From positions 311,669 through 375,668 of the IMG/VR virus record IMGVR_UViG_3300017917_001342: 64,000 nt of DNA. One strand, given 5' to 3'. Under the pieces are notes generated by a model that saw nothing but the letters and a program-made list of their open reading frames with translations, ran no database searches and had not been told where the DNA came from. The translations under genes and the position numbers were made by a program. This stretch comes from a virus. This document shows positions 33,507-43,436 of this stretch, in pieces (the first letter of the stretch is position 1; every line of letters starts with the position of its first letter).

Positions 33507-33535
33507 ATTTTACTGCATATGTTGCATTTTTACAA
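33507..33535 (-). promoter_or_regulatory. Sigma70-like promoter, leaderless, for uvsW
   Basis: -35 TTGTAA (33530-33535), 17-base spacer, -10 TAAAAT (33507-33512), then 5 bases and the ATG at 33499-33501. The predicted start is at the ATG. Confidence 0.65.
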
Positions 33536-33538
33536 GCA

Positions 33539-33567
33539 AAAAGGGAGGGTATAATACCCTCCCTTTT
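33539..33567 (-). terminator. Strong terminator after groEL
   Basis: A stem of about 14 bp (AAAAGGGAGGGTAT paired with ATACCCTCCCTTTT) followed by TTTTT on the minus strand; it closes the groES-groEL operon. It overlaps nothing coding and lies just upstream of the uvsW promoter. Confidence 0.85.
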
Positions 33568-33593
33568 AATTATCGTCAGTAATCTGTTTAGGA

Positions 33594-35219
<1,626 letters not shown>

Positions 35220-35230
35220 TTATTCTCCTA

Positions 35231-35521
35231 TTAATCAAGCACTGCAAAGATTTCGTCTTCTTTAAGAATCAACAGATCCTCACCTTGGTGGCGAATCTGC
35301 GTACCAGAATGCTTACCAAACAGCACACGGTTACTAACTGTAACGTCAATTGGAAGATAGTTGCCATTGCGGTCTTTCTTGCCCGGACCGACTGCTAGCA
35401 CAACACCTACATTTGGTTTTTCAGCGACAGAATCTGGGATAACGAGACCACCTTTAGTGACATTATCGCTGTCCACTCTTTTTACTATGACCCTATCATT
35501 AAGCGGTCTTAGATCTGACAT
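35231..35521 (-). CDS. groES: Co-chaperonin GroES
   Basis: 96 residues, standard GroES length. Opening LRPLNDRVIVKRV, mobile-loop segment GGLVIPDSVAEKP and the roof strand structure (VGVVLAVGPGK) are clear. It caps the GroEL ring. It begins the groES-groEL operon, with an AGGAGA ribosome site and a promoter and hairpin upstream at 35550-35603. Confidence 0.97.
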   Translation of the reverse strand: MSDLRPLNDRVIVKRVDSDNVTKGGLVIPDSVAEKPNVGVVLAVGPGKKDRNGNYLPIDVTVSNRVLFGKHSGTQIRHQGEDLLILKEDEIFAVLD

Positions 35522-35549
35522 CGTTTTCTCCTATATAAAACAAAAAGCA

Positions 35550-35564
35550 CCGGTAACTTACCGG
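35550..35564 (-). terminator. Hairpin with T-run in groES leader, possible attenuator
   Basis: A stem CCGGTAA / TTACCGG followed by GCTTTTTGTTTT on the minus strand, lying between the groES promoter (predicted start near 35568) and its ribosome site. It may act as an attenuator or a 5' stabiliser. Confidence 0.5.
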
Positions 35565-35574
35565 CCTCTTAAAA

Positions 35575-35603
35575 AATATAATCGGAGATATACTGCAAAT
35601 CAA
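35575..35603 (-). promoter_or_regulatory. Sigma70-like promoter for groES-groEL
   Basis: -35 TTGATT (35598-35603), 17-base spacer, -10 TATATT (35575-35580). It is isolated from the upstream operon by the terminator at 35641-35670. Confidence 0.7.
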
Positions 35604-35640
35604 CTCAATAGATAGATTTTTTCAGCATAGCAGATAAAAG

Positions 35641-35670
35641 AAAACTGTCAACCTTTCAGTTGACAGTTTT
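35641..35670 (-). terminator. Strong terminator after uvsY-like gene
   Basis: A perfect 12-bp stem AAAACTGTCAAC / GTTGACAGTTTT with a 6-base loop, then TTTTCTTTT on the minus strand. It ends the recombination operon. Confidence 0.85.
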
Positions 35671-35692
35671 ACAGTATTAGAGATGATTTTTA

Positions 35693-36157
35693 TTAACCTC
35701 TGGTATCAAGATGTGCATCTTCCATACCTTGAATACGCAATCGTACTATGTTACTAATTTGAAACTGTTTAACATCTAAACCTTTAATCAACGCAAGATA
35801 CTTGTTACGAACCAATGCAACTTCGTTAATCAACGTACTCATTGTGATAACATCGTCTTCGCCATCAATGTATTTTTCAATACTGCGATCAGATAGTTCT
35901 CGCTGATAACGTTCTAAATAACGTCTATAATGATCAGACCTGATTTTGTCATAGCGTATATTCAAAAATTTAAGTATTGCTTCTAACTCCTGAAGCTGCC
36001 CAAACCTATAGGCCATAATGCCACTAAGTTCTTGTGAGTTTTTTTCTATACTACCAATTATTTTAGTTTCTACCCACGCCGTTTCAAGTTGTTTTTGAAA
36101 CCAATCTATAGCGTCTGGTAACACGCTAATGTCCGTAGCTACTCGATTGTACCACAT
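35693..36157 (-). CDS. uvsY: Recombination mediator UvsY-like
   Basis: 154 residues, T4 UvsY size, predicted entirely helical. The segment YLERYQRELSDRSIEKYIDGEDDV followed by FQISNIVRLRIQGMEDA resembles the UvsY core. It loads UvsX on gp32-coated DNA. The last gene of the run gp32-uvsX-two small genes-UvsY, so the context supports the call more than the short motif does. Confidence 0.7.
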   Translation of the reverse strand: MWYNRVATDISVLPDAIDWFQKQLETAWVETKIIGSIEKNSQELSGIMAYRFGQLQELEAILKFLNIRYDKIRSDHYRRYLERYQRELSDRSIEKYIDGEDDVITMSTLINEVALVRNKYLALIKGLDVKQFQISNIVRLRIQGMEDAHLDTRG

Positions 36158-36166
36158 AGGTGTTTA

Positions 36167-36409
36167 TTACTTTCCAAGTCTGTTGTAAAATTCCCACAGT
36201 TTCCAGTCAATCTTATTAAGATTGGTAGCAATAGACAACAACAACTTCAACTGAACTTTTGACATTTCAGCAGGGTTGTCACTTTTTAATGCAGCTTCTA
36301 CTTCGGCTTCTAGTAATGAAGCCGCAGGATCATTACTAGCAGTTTTAGTTTTAACTGTTTTTGTTGACGCTGGTTCGTCTTTAACTACTGTTACAGGTGA
36401 TTTAGCCAT
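36167..36409 (-). CDS. Unknown small protein of recombination operon (80 aa)
   Basis: 80 residues: a Lys/Thr/Ala-rich low-complexity N-terminal 30 residues, then a helical C-terminus (SKVQLKLLLSIATNLNKIDWKLWEFY). No family. It lies between the acidic 81-residue protein and the UvsY-like gene, 10 bases from each, so it probably serves recombination or is simply co-expressed. Confidence 0.65.
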   Translation of the reverse strand: MAKSPVTVVKDEPASTKTVKTKTASNDPAASLLEAEVEAALKSDNPAEMSKVQLKLLLSIATNLNKIDWKLWEFYNRLGK

Positions 36410-36419
36410 TTATATCTCG

Positions 36420-36665
36420 TTATTCATCCAGATCTTCATCATAATCGATGGAATACTTGTCAACTGACTCACCATTGTATTGCGATTCTATTGCGATGTC
36501 AAGGTGATCATCCTCGCCTATCAGTACTTCGAAATCGTCGTAATCCATACCTTTATCTGCAAAGATATGTACTAGTTTTCTAGCCATGTCTTCGCGTTTG
36601 TTGTTAGGAAGTGATTCAGACACCACTTCCCAAACTTCCAAAAACAAATTAGCGCCTATGTTCAT
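36420..36665 (-). CDS. Acidic small protein after uvsX (81 aa)
   Basis: 81 residues with an acidic C-terminal tail (YSIDYDEDLDE). Helical N-terminus (NLFLEVWEVVSESLPNNKREDMARKLV). Its start overlaps the uvsX stop by 4 bases. An acidic tail could mimic DNA or contact a partner, but nothing shows which. Confidence 0.7.
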   Translation of the reverse strand: MNIGANLFLEVWEVVSESLPNNKREDMARKLVHIFADKGMDYDDFEVLIGEDDHLDIAIESQYNGESVDKYSIDYDEDLDE

Positions 36666-37756
36666 TCGTTATCCTCATTATTTTTATCAGTGTCAAACAT
36701 AGAATCATCTTGATCAGAAACGTCGTCCATGACAATTTTAGATTCGTCCCACTCTGCCATGATCAGATCAAGTAATTCATCGGTTATCCCAGAACGGAAG
36801 TACTTATGTTCTTTACCGGTCTTGTCGGTATATTTTAATTTGTTACCTTCTTTGACCAGTACACCTTTCTTTTCAAATAGATCAATGAGACCGCTGTATT
36901 CATCCATACCAGTATCCCACGGAATTTTGATTTCAACTGACTCAAATGGTTTGTTGTAACGAGTCTTCATAATCTTACATGCTGCACGAATACCACGTAC
37001 ATCAGTTACTTTCTTACCATCTTCATCTTCTTTGAGTTTCAACTTACGCATTGCCACAACGATAGAACTTGCGTAGATAAAACCCTGGCCGCCACTGATC
37101 TTGTCGTCTGGATCAAACATATCCTGACTTGCGTAGCTGTGGTTAGTTACTACAAGACCCACGTCGAACTCGCCAAACATATTAACACAGTTACGGACTA
37201 GCGCAGTAAGTGCTTTGGGTTTACGGCCCATATCGCCTTTTAAGTCGCCTGCTTCAAACTGATTAACATCGGTCGGTGTTAGCAACATACCAAGACTATC
37301 AAGTATGAACAAAATTTTAGGACGGTTCTCCGGATCTTCTTTTTCGTACTTTGACTTGTAATCTTTCATAAAGTCACTGATGAGTTTAGCAACGTCATCA
37401 ATCATTGCAAGGTTGCATTTGAGCAGCTTATCTTCGCTAGTGTCAACACCCAATGGCTGTAGCCATTTTTCATCAAGTGCGTTTTCAGTATCAATTACAA
37501 TCGGGAATATACCAGCTTTCTGCGCATTACGTACAATGTTGCCGCTGCAAATGTAGCTTTTGCCAGAACCTGATTGTCCTGCAAACATTGTAACTTTGCC
37601 AAGCGGAATACCTTTTTTAAAGTTACCACTGATCGCGTAGTTTAATGCATAGTTGCCACTGTGAATCCAAGTGTTAGGATCGTGAAATCCCATACTCAGT
37701 GTAGGAATAGATTTGGTAATGTCTTTTCTAAATTTGCTTATGTCAAACGGTTTCAA
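36662..37756 (-). CDS. uvsX: RecA-like recombinase UvsX
   Basis: 364 residues, close to T4 UvsX (about 390). Walker A GQSGSGKS (60-67), Walker B around ILFILDSLG, the L1/L2 loop area (DKISGGQGFIYASS) and a C-terminal domain are clear. It forms the recombinase filament. The start codon is TTG (37754-37756), supported by an AGGAGA site 7 bases before it. An acidic C-terminal tail (DDVSDQDDSMFD) is seen. Confidence 0.95.
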   Translation of the reverse strand: MKPFDISKFRKDITKSIPTLSMGFHDPNTWIHSGNYALNYAISGNFKKGIPLGKVTMFAGQSGSGKSYICSGNIVRNAQKAGIFPIVIDTENALDEKWLQPLGVDTSEDKLLKCNLAMIDDVAKLISDFMKDYKSKYEKEDPENRPKILFILDSLGMLLTPTDVNQFEAGDLKGDMGRKPKALTALVRNCVNMFGEFDVGLVVTNHSYASQDMFDPDDKISGGQGFIYASSIVVAMRKLKLKEDEDGKKVTDVRGIRAACKIMKTRYNKPFESVEIKIPWDTGMDEYSGLIDLFEKKGVLVKEGNKLKYTDKTGKEHKYFRSGITDELLDLIMAEWDESKIVMDDVSDQDDSMFDTDKNNEDNE

Positions 37757-37780
37757 GTCACTTCTCCTGTGAATTTAAAG

Positions 37781-37807
37781 TAGGCAGAGAGCTAAACCCT
37801 CTGCCTA
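37781..37807 (-). terminator. Terminator after gp32
   Basis: A 9-bp stem TAGGCAGAG / CTCTGCCTA with a 9-base loop, then a short T-rich run on the minus strand. The weak T-run may allow some read-through into uvsX. Confidence 0.65.
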
Positions 37808-37824
37808 TATCATTGTGTGTAGTA

Positions 37825-38862
37825 TTAGTTGCCCATCTTACGGCGACGGATTGCTTCAAGAATGTCTTCAGGTGTAGACATCTTTGGCTTATCGCCTGCT
37901 GGTGCCGCAGGTGTTTCTGTTTGCGGCTTAGGGTCAACCCAACCAGTATCATGTGTAGTTTCTGCAGATTTTGCAGATGCACGTTCTAGTATGCTACTAG
38001 CTGTAACAGGTTTAGTAACTGGTGCTACTGCTGGTGCAACATCAGCATCACCGCCATCTGAACGCATACCGTTTGGCTTGTAGAATTGTCCCCAACGTTC
38101 AGTGTCATAGAGTTCTTCATTAACACTTGCATGGAACAGTTCAACGATTGCGTTGAGATGATCATCATCTGGCTTCTTTGGCAAGAATTGACTTAGATTG
38201 TACAATCCAAACTTTTCAATGCTTTCCATTTCACCATCGTTAAGCGGACGTTCTTTCATAGACCAACTAGAGCTAGCATAGTTAGCATAACCTCCCTTAC
38301 TGGTTTTAGTGAGGTAGAAGTCACGCCCATTTGCATAGTCAGTAGGACTATTCTCGAGGTCCTGTCGCATAAGAATGCCTTTAACCACGTCAAACACACT
38401 TGGGTTAATGATAAACCTGCGGATTGGATTTTCCGGTGTGTTGTCATCCTTGTTTGGATTTTGTGTAACAAAGCCCTGGAACAGATAGCTCTTTTTACGC
38501 CAGTATTTACGAGCCATGTCTTCCAATGACGGATCTTTCCACCATGAACGTGTTTCTGCTGCGATAGGACAGGTACCAGGTTTCCACATATCCATGCAAG
38601 GAACTTGCACTTCAACTGGCCTAGCGTCATTTTGACCTTTAACACCTGGGAATGGAATTTTGATAATCAGTCGTTCTACCCAGAAAAAGTCATTGGTATC
38701 ATCACCGTCTGGGAGAAATCTTAGAGTTGCAGTGCTGCCTTCTGGGTTGTTCCAGAACGGATAAATGCTATTGTCGCTTGTAAAGTTTCCACCGCGACCA
38801 CGTTCTTTACGTGCTTGTTGCTCTAAGAGTTTAGCTTGTATTTCTTTAAGATTAAGTGCCAT
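37825..38862 (-). CDS. 32: Single-strand DNA-binding protein gp32
   Basis: 345 residues, near T4 gp32 (301) with a longer C-terminus. A Lys/Arg-rich N-terminus (ARKERGRGG) for cooperative binding, then a PFWNNPEGSTATLRFLPDGD opening of the OB-type core, CMDMWKPGTCPIAA with two cysteines like the T4 zinc site, and a Pro/Ala-rich flexible C-terminal region. It coats single-strand DNA in replication, recombination and repair. ATAGGAGG ribosome site. The usual acidic C-terminal tail of gp32 appears short or shifted (ends RRRKMGN). Confidence 0.9.
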   Translation of the reverse strand: MALNLKEIQAKLLEQQARKERGRGGNFTSDNSIYPFWNNPEGSTATLRFLPDGDDTNDFFWVERLIIKIPFPGVKGQNDARPVEVQVPCMDMWKPGTCPIAAETRSWWKDPSLEDMARKYWRKKSYLFQGFVTQNPNKDDNTPENPIRRFIINPSVFDVVKGILMRQDLENSPTDYANGRDFYLTKTSKGGYANYASSSWSMKERPLNDGEMESIEKFGLYNLSQFLPKKPDDDHLNAIVELFHASVNEELYDTERWGQFYKPNGMRSDGGDADVAPAVAPVTKPVTASSILERASAKSAETTHDTGWVDPKPQTETPAAPAGDKPKMSTPEDILEAIRRRKMGN

Positions 38863-38947
38863 GATATGTGCCTCCTATATGTGTTTTTTTCATGTGCCTA
38901 AATGTGTATTAAGACAACATACAAAGATCGCTGTATGCTGACAGTGT

Positions 38948-38955
38948 TATTTATG
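38948..38955 (-). promoter_or_regulatory. Late-type promoter (CATAAATA) before gp32
   Basis: One-base variant of TATAAATA about 86 bases before the gp32 ATG, in the 110-base gap after the glycosyltransferase gene. A sigma70-like -35 (TTGACT) lies just upstream, so early transcription is also possible. No gene is seen in this gap. Confidence 0.45.
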
Positions 38956-38974
38956 CCACAGATATCATCAAAAG

Positions 38975-39757
38975 TCAAAATAATAATTGATAATCTCTAG
39001 GATCAATGTTAAATTCACCGCAGGCATGTATCTTTGATACGTTGTCTAGCTTCGACCACTCAGTGTAACCTATGTATTGAGGTCTTACAAGAGTCGCCGA
39101 TATAAATCTTTTGGTTGCATCTATTACCACAGAATGTCGCATGCAGTAGGATGCTAACAATGCACAGGGGTTCGGATGAATTAATTGGTTTGGTAAGTCA
39201 GCCCACTGACTTTCAAGATATCGCAACATCAACAGGCCTGCTGCACTTCTGCCTGCAACATAACAAAGATCGTCTGCTAATTCGATGTCAGATTGGTCAA
39301 CTGTAACAGATTCTGCAACAGTGTTTAGAGTAGCAACAACTTCCATAGTACCTGCAATTTTTGTAGACGTTGCAGTTTGAAAAAAACCATATTTGCAGTC
39401 TGGTCTGGCAAATACAATTTGCTCATATCGTGTACCTGACAGTATTTCTTGTTTTCTTAACTCTATGCCAAGTTGGTAATCTAGCCAGGCTAATTTCCAA
39501 TAATCTGGTGCATATCCGTCCCAGCTCTGTCTATGTGTATAAGGACATTTGTAATTTTCTTCATTTACAAATTTGCAGGATATTAGATTACTTTTGTAAA
39601 AATCTCTATGTAGACTATCGATCGTAACCGTATCAGACTTGGGGAAACACATATACCAATCGATGTTATCGTAGCAGTTGTTTAAGAAAGCTAAATTTTG
39701 ATATTTTACAAGATTCCATGTGCGTACATGTCCACGCAAAAATATTGCAGTTTTCAT
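38975..39757 (-). CDS. Glycosyltransferase-like protein (260 aa)
   Basis: 260 residues from the ATG at 39755-39757, which overlaps the previous stop (ATGA); an earlier in-frame start is not favoured. The N-terminus MKTAIFLRGHVRTW, the FARPDCKYGF segment (possible metal/donor region) and the rest resemble capsule-type glycosyltransferases of bacterial and phage clusters. The sugar and acceptor are unknown. It is coupled to the gene 39754-40257, and sits between head-type genes and gp32, away from the other glycan genes. Confidence 0.6.
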   Translation of the reverse strand: MKTAIFLRGHVRTWNLVKYQNLAFLNNCYDNIDWYMCFPKSDTVTIDSLHRDFYKSNLISCKFVNEENYKCPYTHRQSWDGYAPDYWKLAWLDYQLGIELRKQEILSGTRYEQIVFARPDCKYGFFQTATSTKIAGTMEVVATLNTVAESVTVDQSDIELADDLCYVAGRSAAGLLMLRYLESQWADLPNQLIHPNPCALLASYCMRHSVVIDATKRFISATLVRPQYIGYTEWSKLDNVSKIHACGEFNIDPRDYQLLF

Positions 39758-40257
39758 TGCAATGCACCAACTTTTAATTTGATGCGATTTGCCCAATGCA
39801 AGAACATATTAGTATAATTGGTTTCTATAGTTGGAAATGGATTACCCCATCCTGATTGCGCAGTACTAGTCCATTCAAAATTTCCAAGTTCTAATATACC
39901 AGACAAAAATTTAACTATTGCTAAAGGGTGGCCTGCAACCCATCCGCAGTGATATGCAGGATCTCTAGATGGGAATATCAGTTCATCTGTGCGTATGTGA
40001 TGCAAATACAAATTTATATTTGCTATATCATTGATAAAGTTATCAAATATCAAGAGAATTGACGTATATTTGGTATTAGCTGTATATGTGTTAGAAGTTA
40101 ACACACATGATTCTAAATGAATACTTGCATCAAACAGTTTGTTGTAAACGTCTGTTTTATCGCTGCGAACTGTTAATAGTTCATACTGATCAAAACAGGT
40201 TGTTATGTGATGTAGTTGGGTATCATCTAAACCAACTACATCACATATCAATATCAT
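39754..40257 (-). CDS. Unknown protein coupled to glycosyltransferase (167 aa)
   Basis: 167 residues, rich in Tyr, Leu, Asp and Thr, with a possible Rossmann-like opening (MILICDVVGLDD) and a C-terminal segment NMFLHWANRIKL. No family. The stop overlaps the glycosyltransferase start by 4 bases, and the gene starts 1 base after the DUF6321-like protein. It probably works with the glycosyltransferase, but function is not recognised. Confidence 0.65.
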   Translation of the reverse strand: MILICDVVGLDDTQLHHITTCFDQYELLTVRSDKTDVYNKLFDASIHLESCVLTSNTYTANTKYTSILLIFDNFINDIANINLYLHHIRTDELIFPSRDPAYHCGWVAGHPLAIVKFLSGILELGNFEWTSTAQSGWGNPFPTIETNYTNMFLHWANRIKLKVGALQ

Positions 40258-40258
40258 T

Positions 40259-41764
40259 TTATTCCTGAGACGTTAAACCAGCTAATTCACTTAGACGGAC
40301 GATATCAAATTCATCGTCATCTTCATCATTATAAAGTTCGTCATCGTCTTGTGCAACCGTACCAACAGGTATATTAATAATATATCTAGCGGCGGTGTTC
40401 AATGCTTTAACTGCGTCTTCGTCTTCTTCACAGCTACAAGCTTCAATAAGGTCATTTGCAAAATCTATATACGCTTGTTGATCTACTTCCGATAGATTAG
40501 AAAGATCCTCAATACCTTTGGTGTAACCTCGAGATCCACTGAGTCGTTTGCTGTCTTTGCTTAGACGTTTTATAGCATCTTTTACTTTTAATCCGTTGTC
40601 AACATCGCCTGCACGTGATAGCAATTTATTTGCACGCTTGAGTTCAATATATTCTTCACTCATACGTAAAATAGCTTCACCAATAGTGTCGTTCATACGA
40701 CCATTGTTAGACAAATGCCTAGCCATTGCTCTTGCACCTGCAATATGTGCATGTGGATATGCAAAACGTTCACCTAATTTTGTTTCGATGAATATGTTGC
40801 GAATTCTGCGCCAACGACTACCTTTTTTAGATTCGTCTATCGGATCAGTGTGTCTGATTATCAGTTTGCTATCAGCAATCTGTTGGTAGCTGCTTTTAGT
40901 GCTGCCATAGGGTTTACTGATGTCTTTACTTTCATTCACTGTTGCTTCAAACACTGCACTTTCATTGCAATTCCATTTGCGCAGTGCCAATGCTTTTCTA
41001 GTAGGCTTGCCATTTTCATCTTTCATTGGGCCTTTTACCCCACTCATGCGAGCGCAGAAAGATTTACGACGTTTTGCAGCTTTGCTACCTTTTTTAAGTT
41101 TACTAGGTTTAGTAGTTACAGCAGTTTGTAATTTGCTACCAGGGTGAGCTCTACGGTACGATGCTACACCTTTTTTATTCAAACCACCAGTTTTACTCTT
41201 GCCAGCTTTTTTCTGCCAAGTTGCAACTTCTAACAGTGTTGCATCATCAACGTGTTCAAAATCTTCCCAGATCAATTCACTGTCGACATTGTGTTGTATA
41301 GCCAACTGTTCTACAAACCATTCAATTAAATCAAATTGACTGTTTAAGTCTTCTTCGATATCAGATTGAACCGAGCTGATGTTTTCTTGTATGTTGTTTA
41401 TAGCATCTTCTCTAGGATCGATATCATGGTCAAACTTGTACCAGTTTATACTAAGACCCTCGGAATCACCGATGTTGTTTTCTATACTTTTCTTTAGATT
41501 AACTACTGTATCAAAATCTTTATCATTTGGTAGATTTGGTGTTTTAATATCTAAATGACTGCTACTGTCTTCATCATGCAGACTTATCAGTATGCTGAAA
41601 TCTTTCAACGACGGATCTTTACTAGGTATTGTAGCAAAATACCTAGTGGCTTCATGCGGATCCATTGTTTTGTTGCCTTCTTTGTCAAACATCTGCAGAC
41701 GGTAACCCCGTCCTCGCAATATGCCAAAGAGCTTGTCGCCTATTATGTCCCAGTTATAATTCAT
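40259..41764 (-). CDS. DUF6321-like head/core protein (501 aa)
   Basis: 501 residues. The middle (about 215-275; SYRRAHPGSKLQTAV, AAKRRKSFCARMSGVKGPM, RKALALRKWNC) matches the DUF6321 pattern of T4-like phage core or scaffold-type proteins. The sequence ends with RLSELAGLTSQE, sharing the ELAGL motif with the head-type proteins at 43437 and 18265. The ends are acidic and helical. A late promoter GATAAATA lies 7 bases before the ATG with no ribosome site, so the transcript is nearly leaderless. Core or internal-protein role is inferred. Confidence 0.7.
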   Translation of the reverse strand: MNYNWDIIGDKLFGILRGRGYRLQMFDKEGNKTMDPHEATRYFATIPSKDPSLKDFSILISLHDEDSSSHLDIKTPNLPNDKDFDTVVNLKKSIENNIGDSEGLSINWYKFDHDIDPREDAINNIQENISSVQSDIEEDLNSQFDLIEWFVEQLAIQHNVDSELIWEDFEHVDDATLLEVATWQKKAGKSKTGGLNKKGVASYRRAHPGSKLQTAVTTKPSKLKKGSKAAKRRKSFCARMSGVKGPMKDENGKPTRKALALRKWNCNESAVFEATVNESKDISKPYGSTKSSYQQIADSKLIIRHTDPIDESKKGSRWRRIRNIFIETKLGERFAYPHAHIAGARAMARHLSNNGRMNDTIGEAILRMSEEYIELKRANKLLSRAGDVDNGLKVKDAIKRLSKDSKRLSGSRGYTKGIEDLSNLSEVDQQAYIDFANDLIEACSCEEDEDAVKALNTAARYIINIPVGTVAQDDDELYNDEDDDEFDIVRLSELAGLTSQE

Positions 41765-41771
41765 AGTGAAA

Positions 41772-41779
41772 TATTTATC
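41772..41779 (-). promoter_or_regulatory. Late promoter (GATAAATA), near-leaderless
   Basis: One-base variant of TATAAATA, 7 bases before the ATG of the DUF6321-like gene. There is no ribosome site between them. Confidence 0.6.
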
Positions 41780-41780
41780 A

Positions 41781-43367
41781 TTAATAACCCATGCTGAATG
41801 GCATAGGTTCTACGTTGTCATCGTCGTCAAACTCATCCTTAATAAGGTTACTGATGTTTTCGTCCCAGGTTGTAACCAATTGCATCATTCTAATACACAA
41901 CAGGGTTGCCATTACACAATCGTCATTTTCTCCGACTTTAGCAGCAAAACTATTACCTTTGGCAACAAAGAATTTTATCTGTCGCACAAGTTGTTTACTC
42001 AGGAATGTTAATCTATTAGATTCTAAAAGATTTTTTAGTTTCATACAGGCCAATGCCTTGGATCTAACGTTGGTATTAAAACCTCTACGCAATCTAGCAA
42101 CACCTCTGGCTTTGGGTTCATGCACCCAGATACCAGCAAACCTTTCTTCTCCAATCTCGTCTATCGTTAAAACAGCAGCTTCACCCCAACTGTTGTTCTC
42201 CAATGTGAAGTATATATCGGGTTCGGATTTTTGTTCTCTGTGTGACTTCATTTCGTCGTGAATATATTTCAGTATACTCTGCATAGTTTTTACTTGATTT
42301 GGTATACTGGTTCTATTATGACTCCATTCGGCTACCTGTTTCATATCAGGTAAACTGAACACTTCAATCGCAGCATAATCCTGACCCACACCTGCACTGG
42401 GATCTAATCCAACTACATAGGTTTTGTTAGGATATATTTTGTCATACCAGCGTACATTACCAGTTTTGAATATCGGTTCAATGCCTTGCATTTTAAGCAA
42501 TGTAACAGCATTGATAAGTGTTTCGTCAGCAGTTAAGAATTTACAATCATATTCGCGATCAAACTTATCTGATCCAATTTTTGCACGTTCAGTTGCTGCC
42601 CATACTTCATCTCTGCCAGGTACTTCGCTATAATGTGCTGTTACTGCTTTAAATCCGTTTATGCCCAGACCATTCTCAAGCGTGTTACCAAATTCGTCTA
42701 TAGTTTTATTAGCACCAAACCATATTTCAGCAAACTTGTCTTCATCACTGTTAGGAGTAGAAGTAATAATACAACGTCCGCCTGTTGCAAGTGTTGGACT
42801 CATAGCTGTCCAAAACTCTTCTGCAATACGCGGTTTAACGAACGCAAATTCGTCTAGGTAAAGCAGTGAAATTGACATGCCTCGACCACTGTCCGGAGTA
42901 GTGGTTGTACTTTTAATTCTCGATCCGTTGTCAAAACGTATGTCTTGCACGTTGTAGGTTGCAACACCTGCTCTTAGCCAGTCTGGTAATTCTTCGTAGG
43001 CAAATTTAACACGGTCCATAATTTCTGTAGCAGCACGAAACTTGTTAGCTGCAATCAATATGGTTACGTTTGGATTAAACATTGCATACCAAAGCAAATA
43101 CCCTGCTGCGGTAGTAGTTTTACCAGTCTGTCTAGGTAACAATGCTACAACTGATATATTCTTCCAATATGCATCAACTAAACGTTTTTGATATTCGTAT
43201 GCAACAAATGGTATTTTGCCTTTTACAGGGTGCTGAATCCACATGTAGTTTTCCATAAAGTACAATGGATCTAATGAGCATTTAGCCATTTCTCGAACTT
43301 GTTCGGGTGTATAGGTAGTTTTAGTACCCGCCGCCTTTACCAGTTTAAAATCTATGTCGCTTCCCAT
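41781..43367 (-). CDS. 17: Terminase large subunit gp17
   Basis: 528 residues, near T4 gp17 (610) but shorter. The ATPase has Walker A RQTGKT (79-84), Walker B LLYLDE (168-173, catalytic E173) and the coupling motif TSTPN. The nuclease domain shows an RNase-H-like acid VVGLDPSAG, TLENNSWGEA and the last acid in GENDDCVMA. It drives DNA into the prohead and cuts it. GAGGA ribosome site. It lies 16 bases upstream of the DUF6321-like gene. Confidence 0.95.
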   Translation of the reverse strand: MGSDIDFKLVKAAGTKTTYTPEQVREMAKCSLDPLYFMENYMWIQHPVKGKIPFVAYEYQKRLVDAYWKNISVVALLPRQTGKTTTAAGYLLWYAMFNPNVTILIAANKFRAATEIMDRVKFAYEELPDWLRAGVATYNVQDIRFDNGSRIKSTTTTPDSGRGMSISLLYLDEFAFVKPRIAEEFWTAMSPTLATGGRCIITSTPNSDEDKFAEIWFGANKTIDEFGNTLENGLGINGFKAVTAHYSEVPGRDEVWAATERAKIGSDKFDREYDCKFLTADETLINAVTLLKMQGIEPIFKTGNVRWYDKIYPNKTYVVGLDPSAGVGQDYAAIEVFSLPDMKQVAEWSHNRTSIPNQVKTMQSILKYIHDEMKSHREQKSEPDIYFTLENNSWGEAAVLTIDEIGEERFAGIWVHEPKARGVARLRRGFNTNVRSKALACMKLKNLLESNRLTFLSKQLVRQIKFFVAKGNSFAAKVGENDDCVMATLLCIRMMQLVTTWDENISNLIKDEFDDDDNVEPMPFSMGY

Positions 43368-43383
43368 GTTTATCCTCAGAAAG

Positions 43384-43410
43384 AAAAGCAGCGCAAATTG
43401 CGCTGCTTTT
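43384..43410 (-). terminator. Strong terminator before gp17
   Basis: A 13-bp stem AAAAGCAGCGCAA / TTGCGCTGCTTTT with a U-rich end on the minus strand, between the 856-residue head protein and gp17. It implies gp17 has a separate promoter or relies on read-through. Confidence 0.85.
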
Positions 43411-43436
43411 ACTTATTATATTTTTTACCAATGTAA

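Noticed and set aside
33513-33540. MotA-type middle promoter box (TTGCTT) before uvsW
   Set aside because: The distance from the box to the -10 element is too long for the T4 middle-promoter rule; the sigma70-like reading fits better.
36405-36415. TATAAATG as a late promoter before the 80-residue gene
   Set aside because: The box overlaps the start codon of that gene, and the gene lies inside the uvsX operon with no other sign of a promoter.
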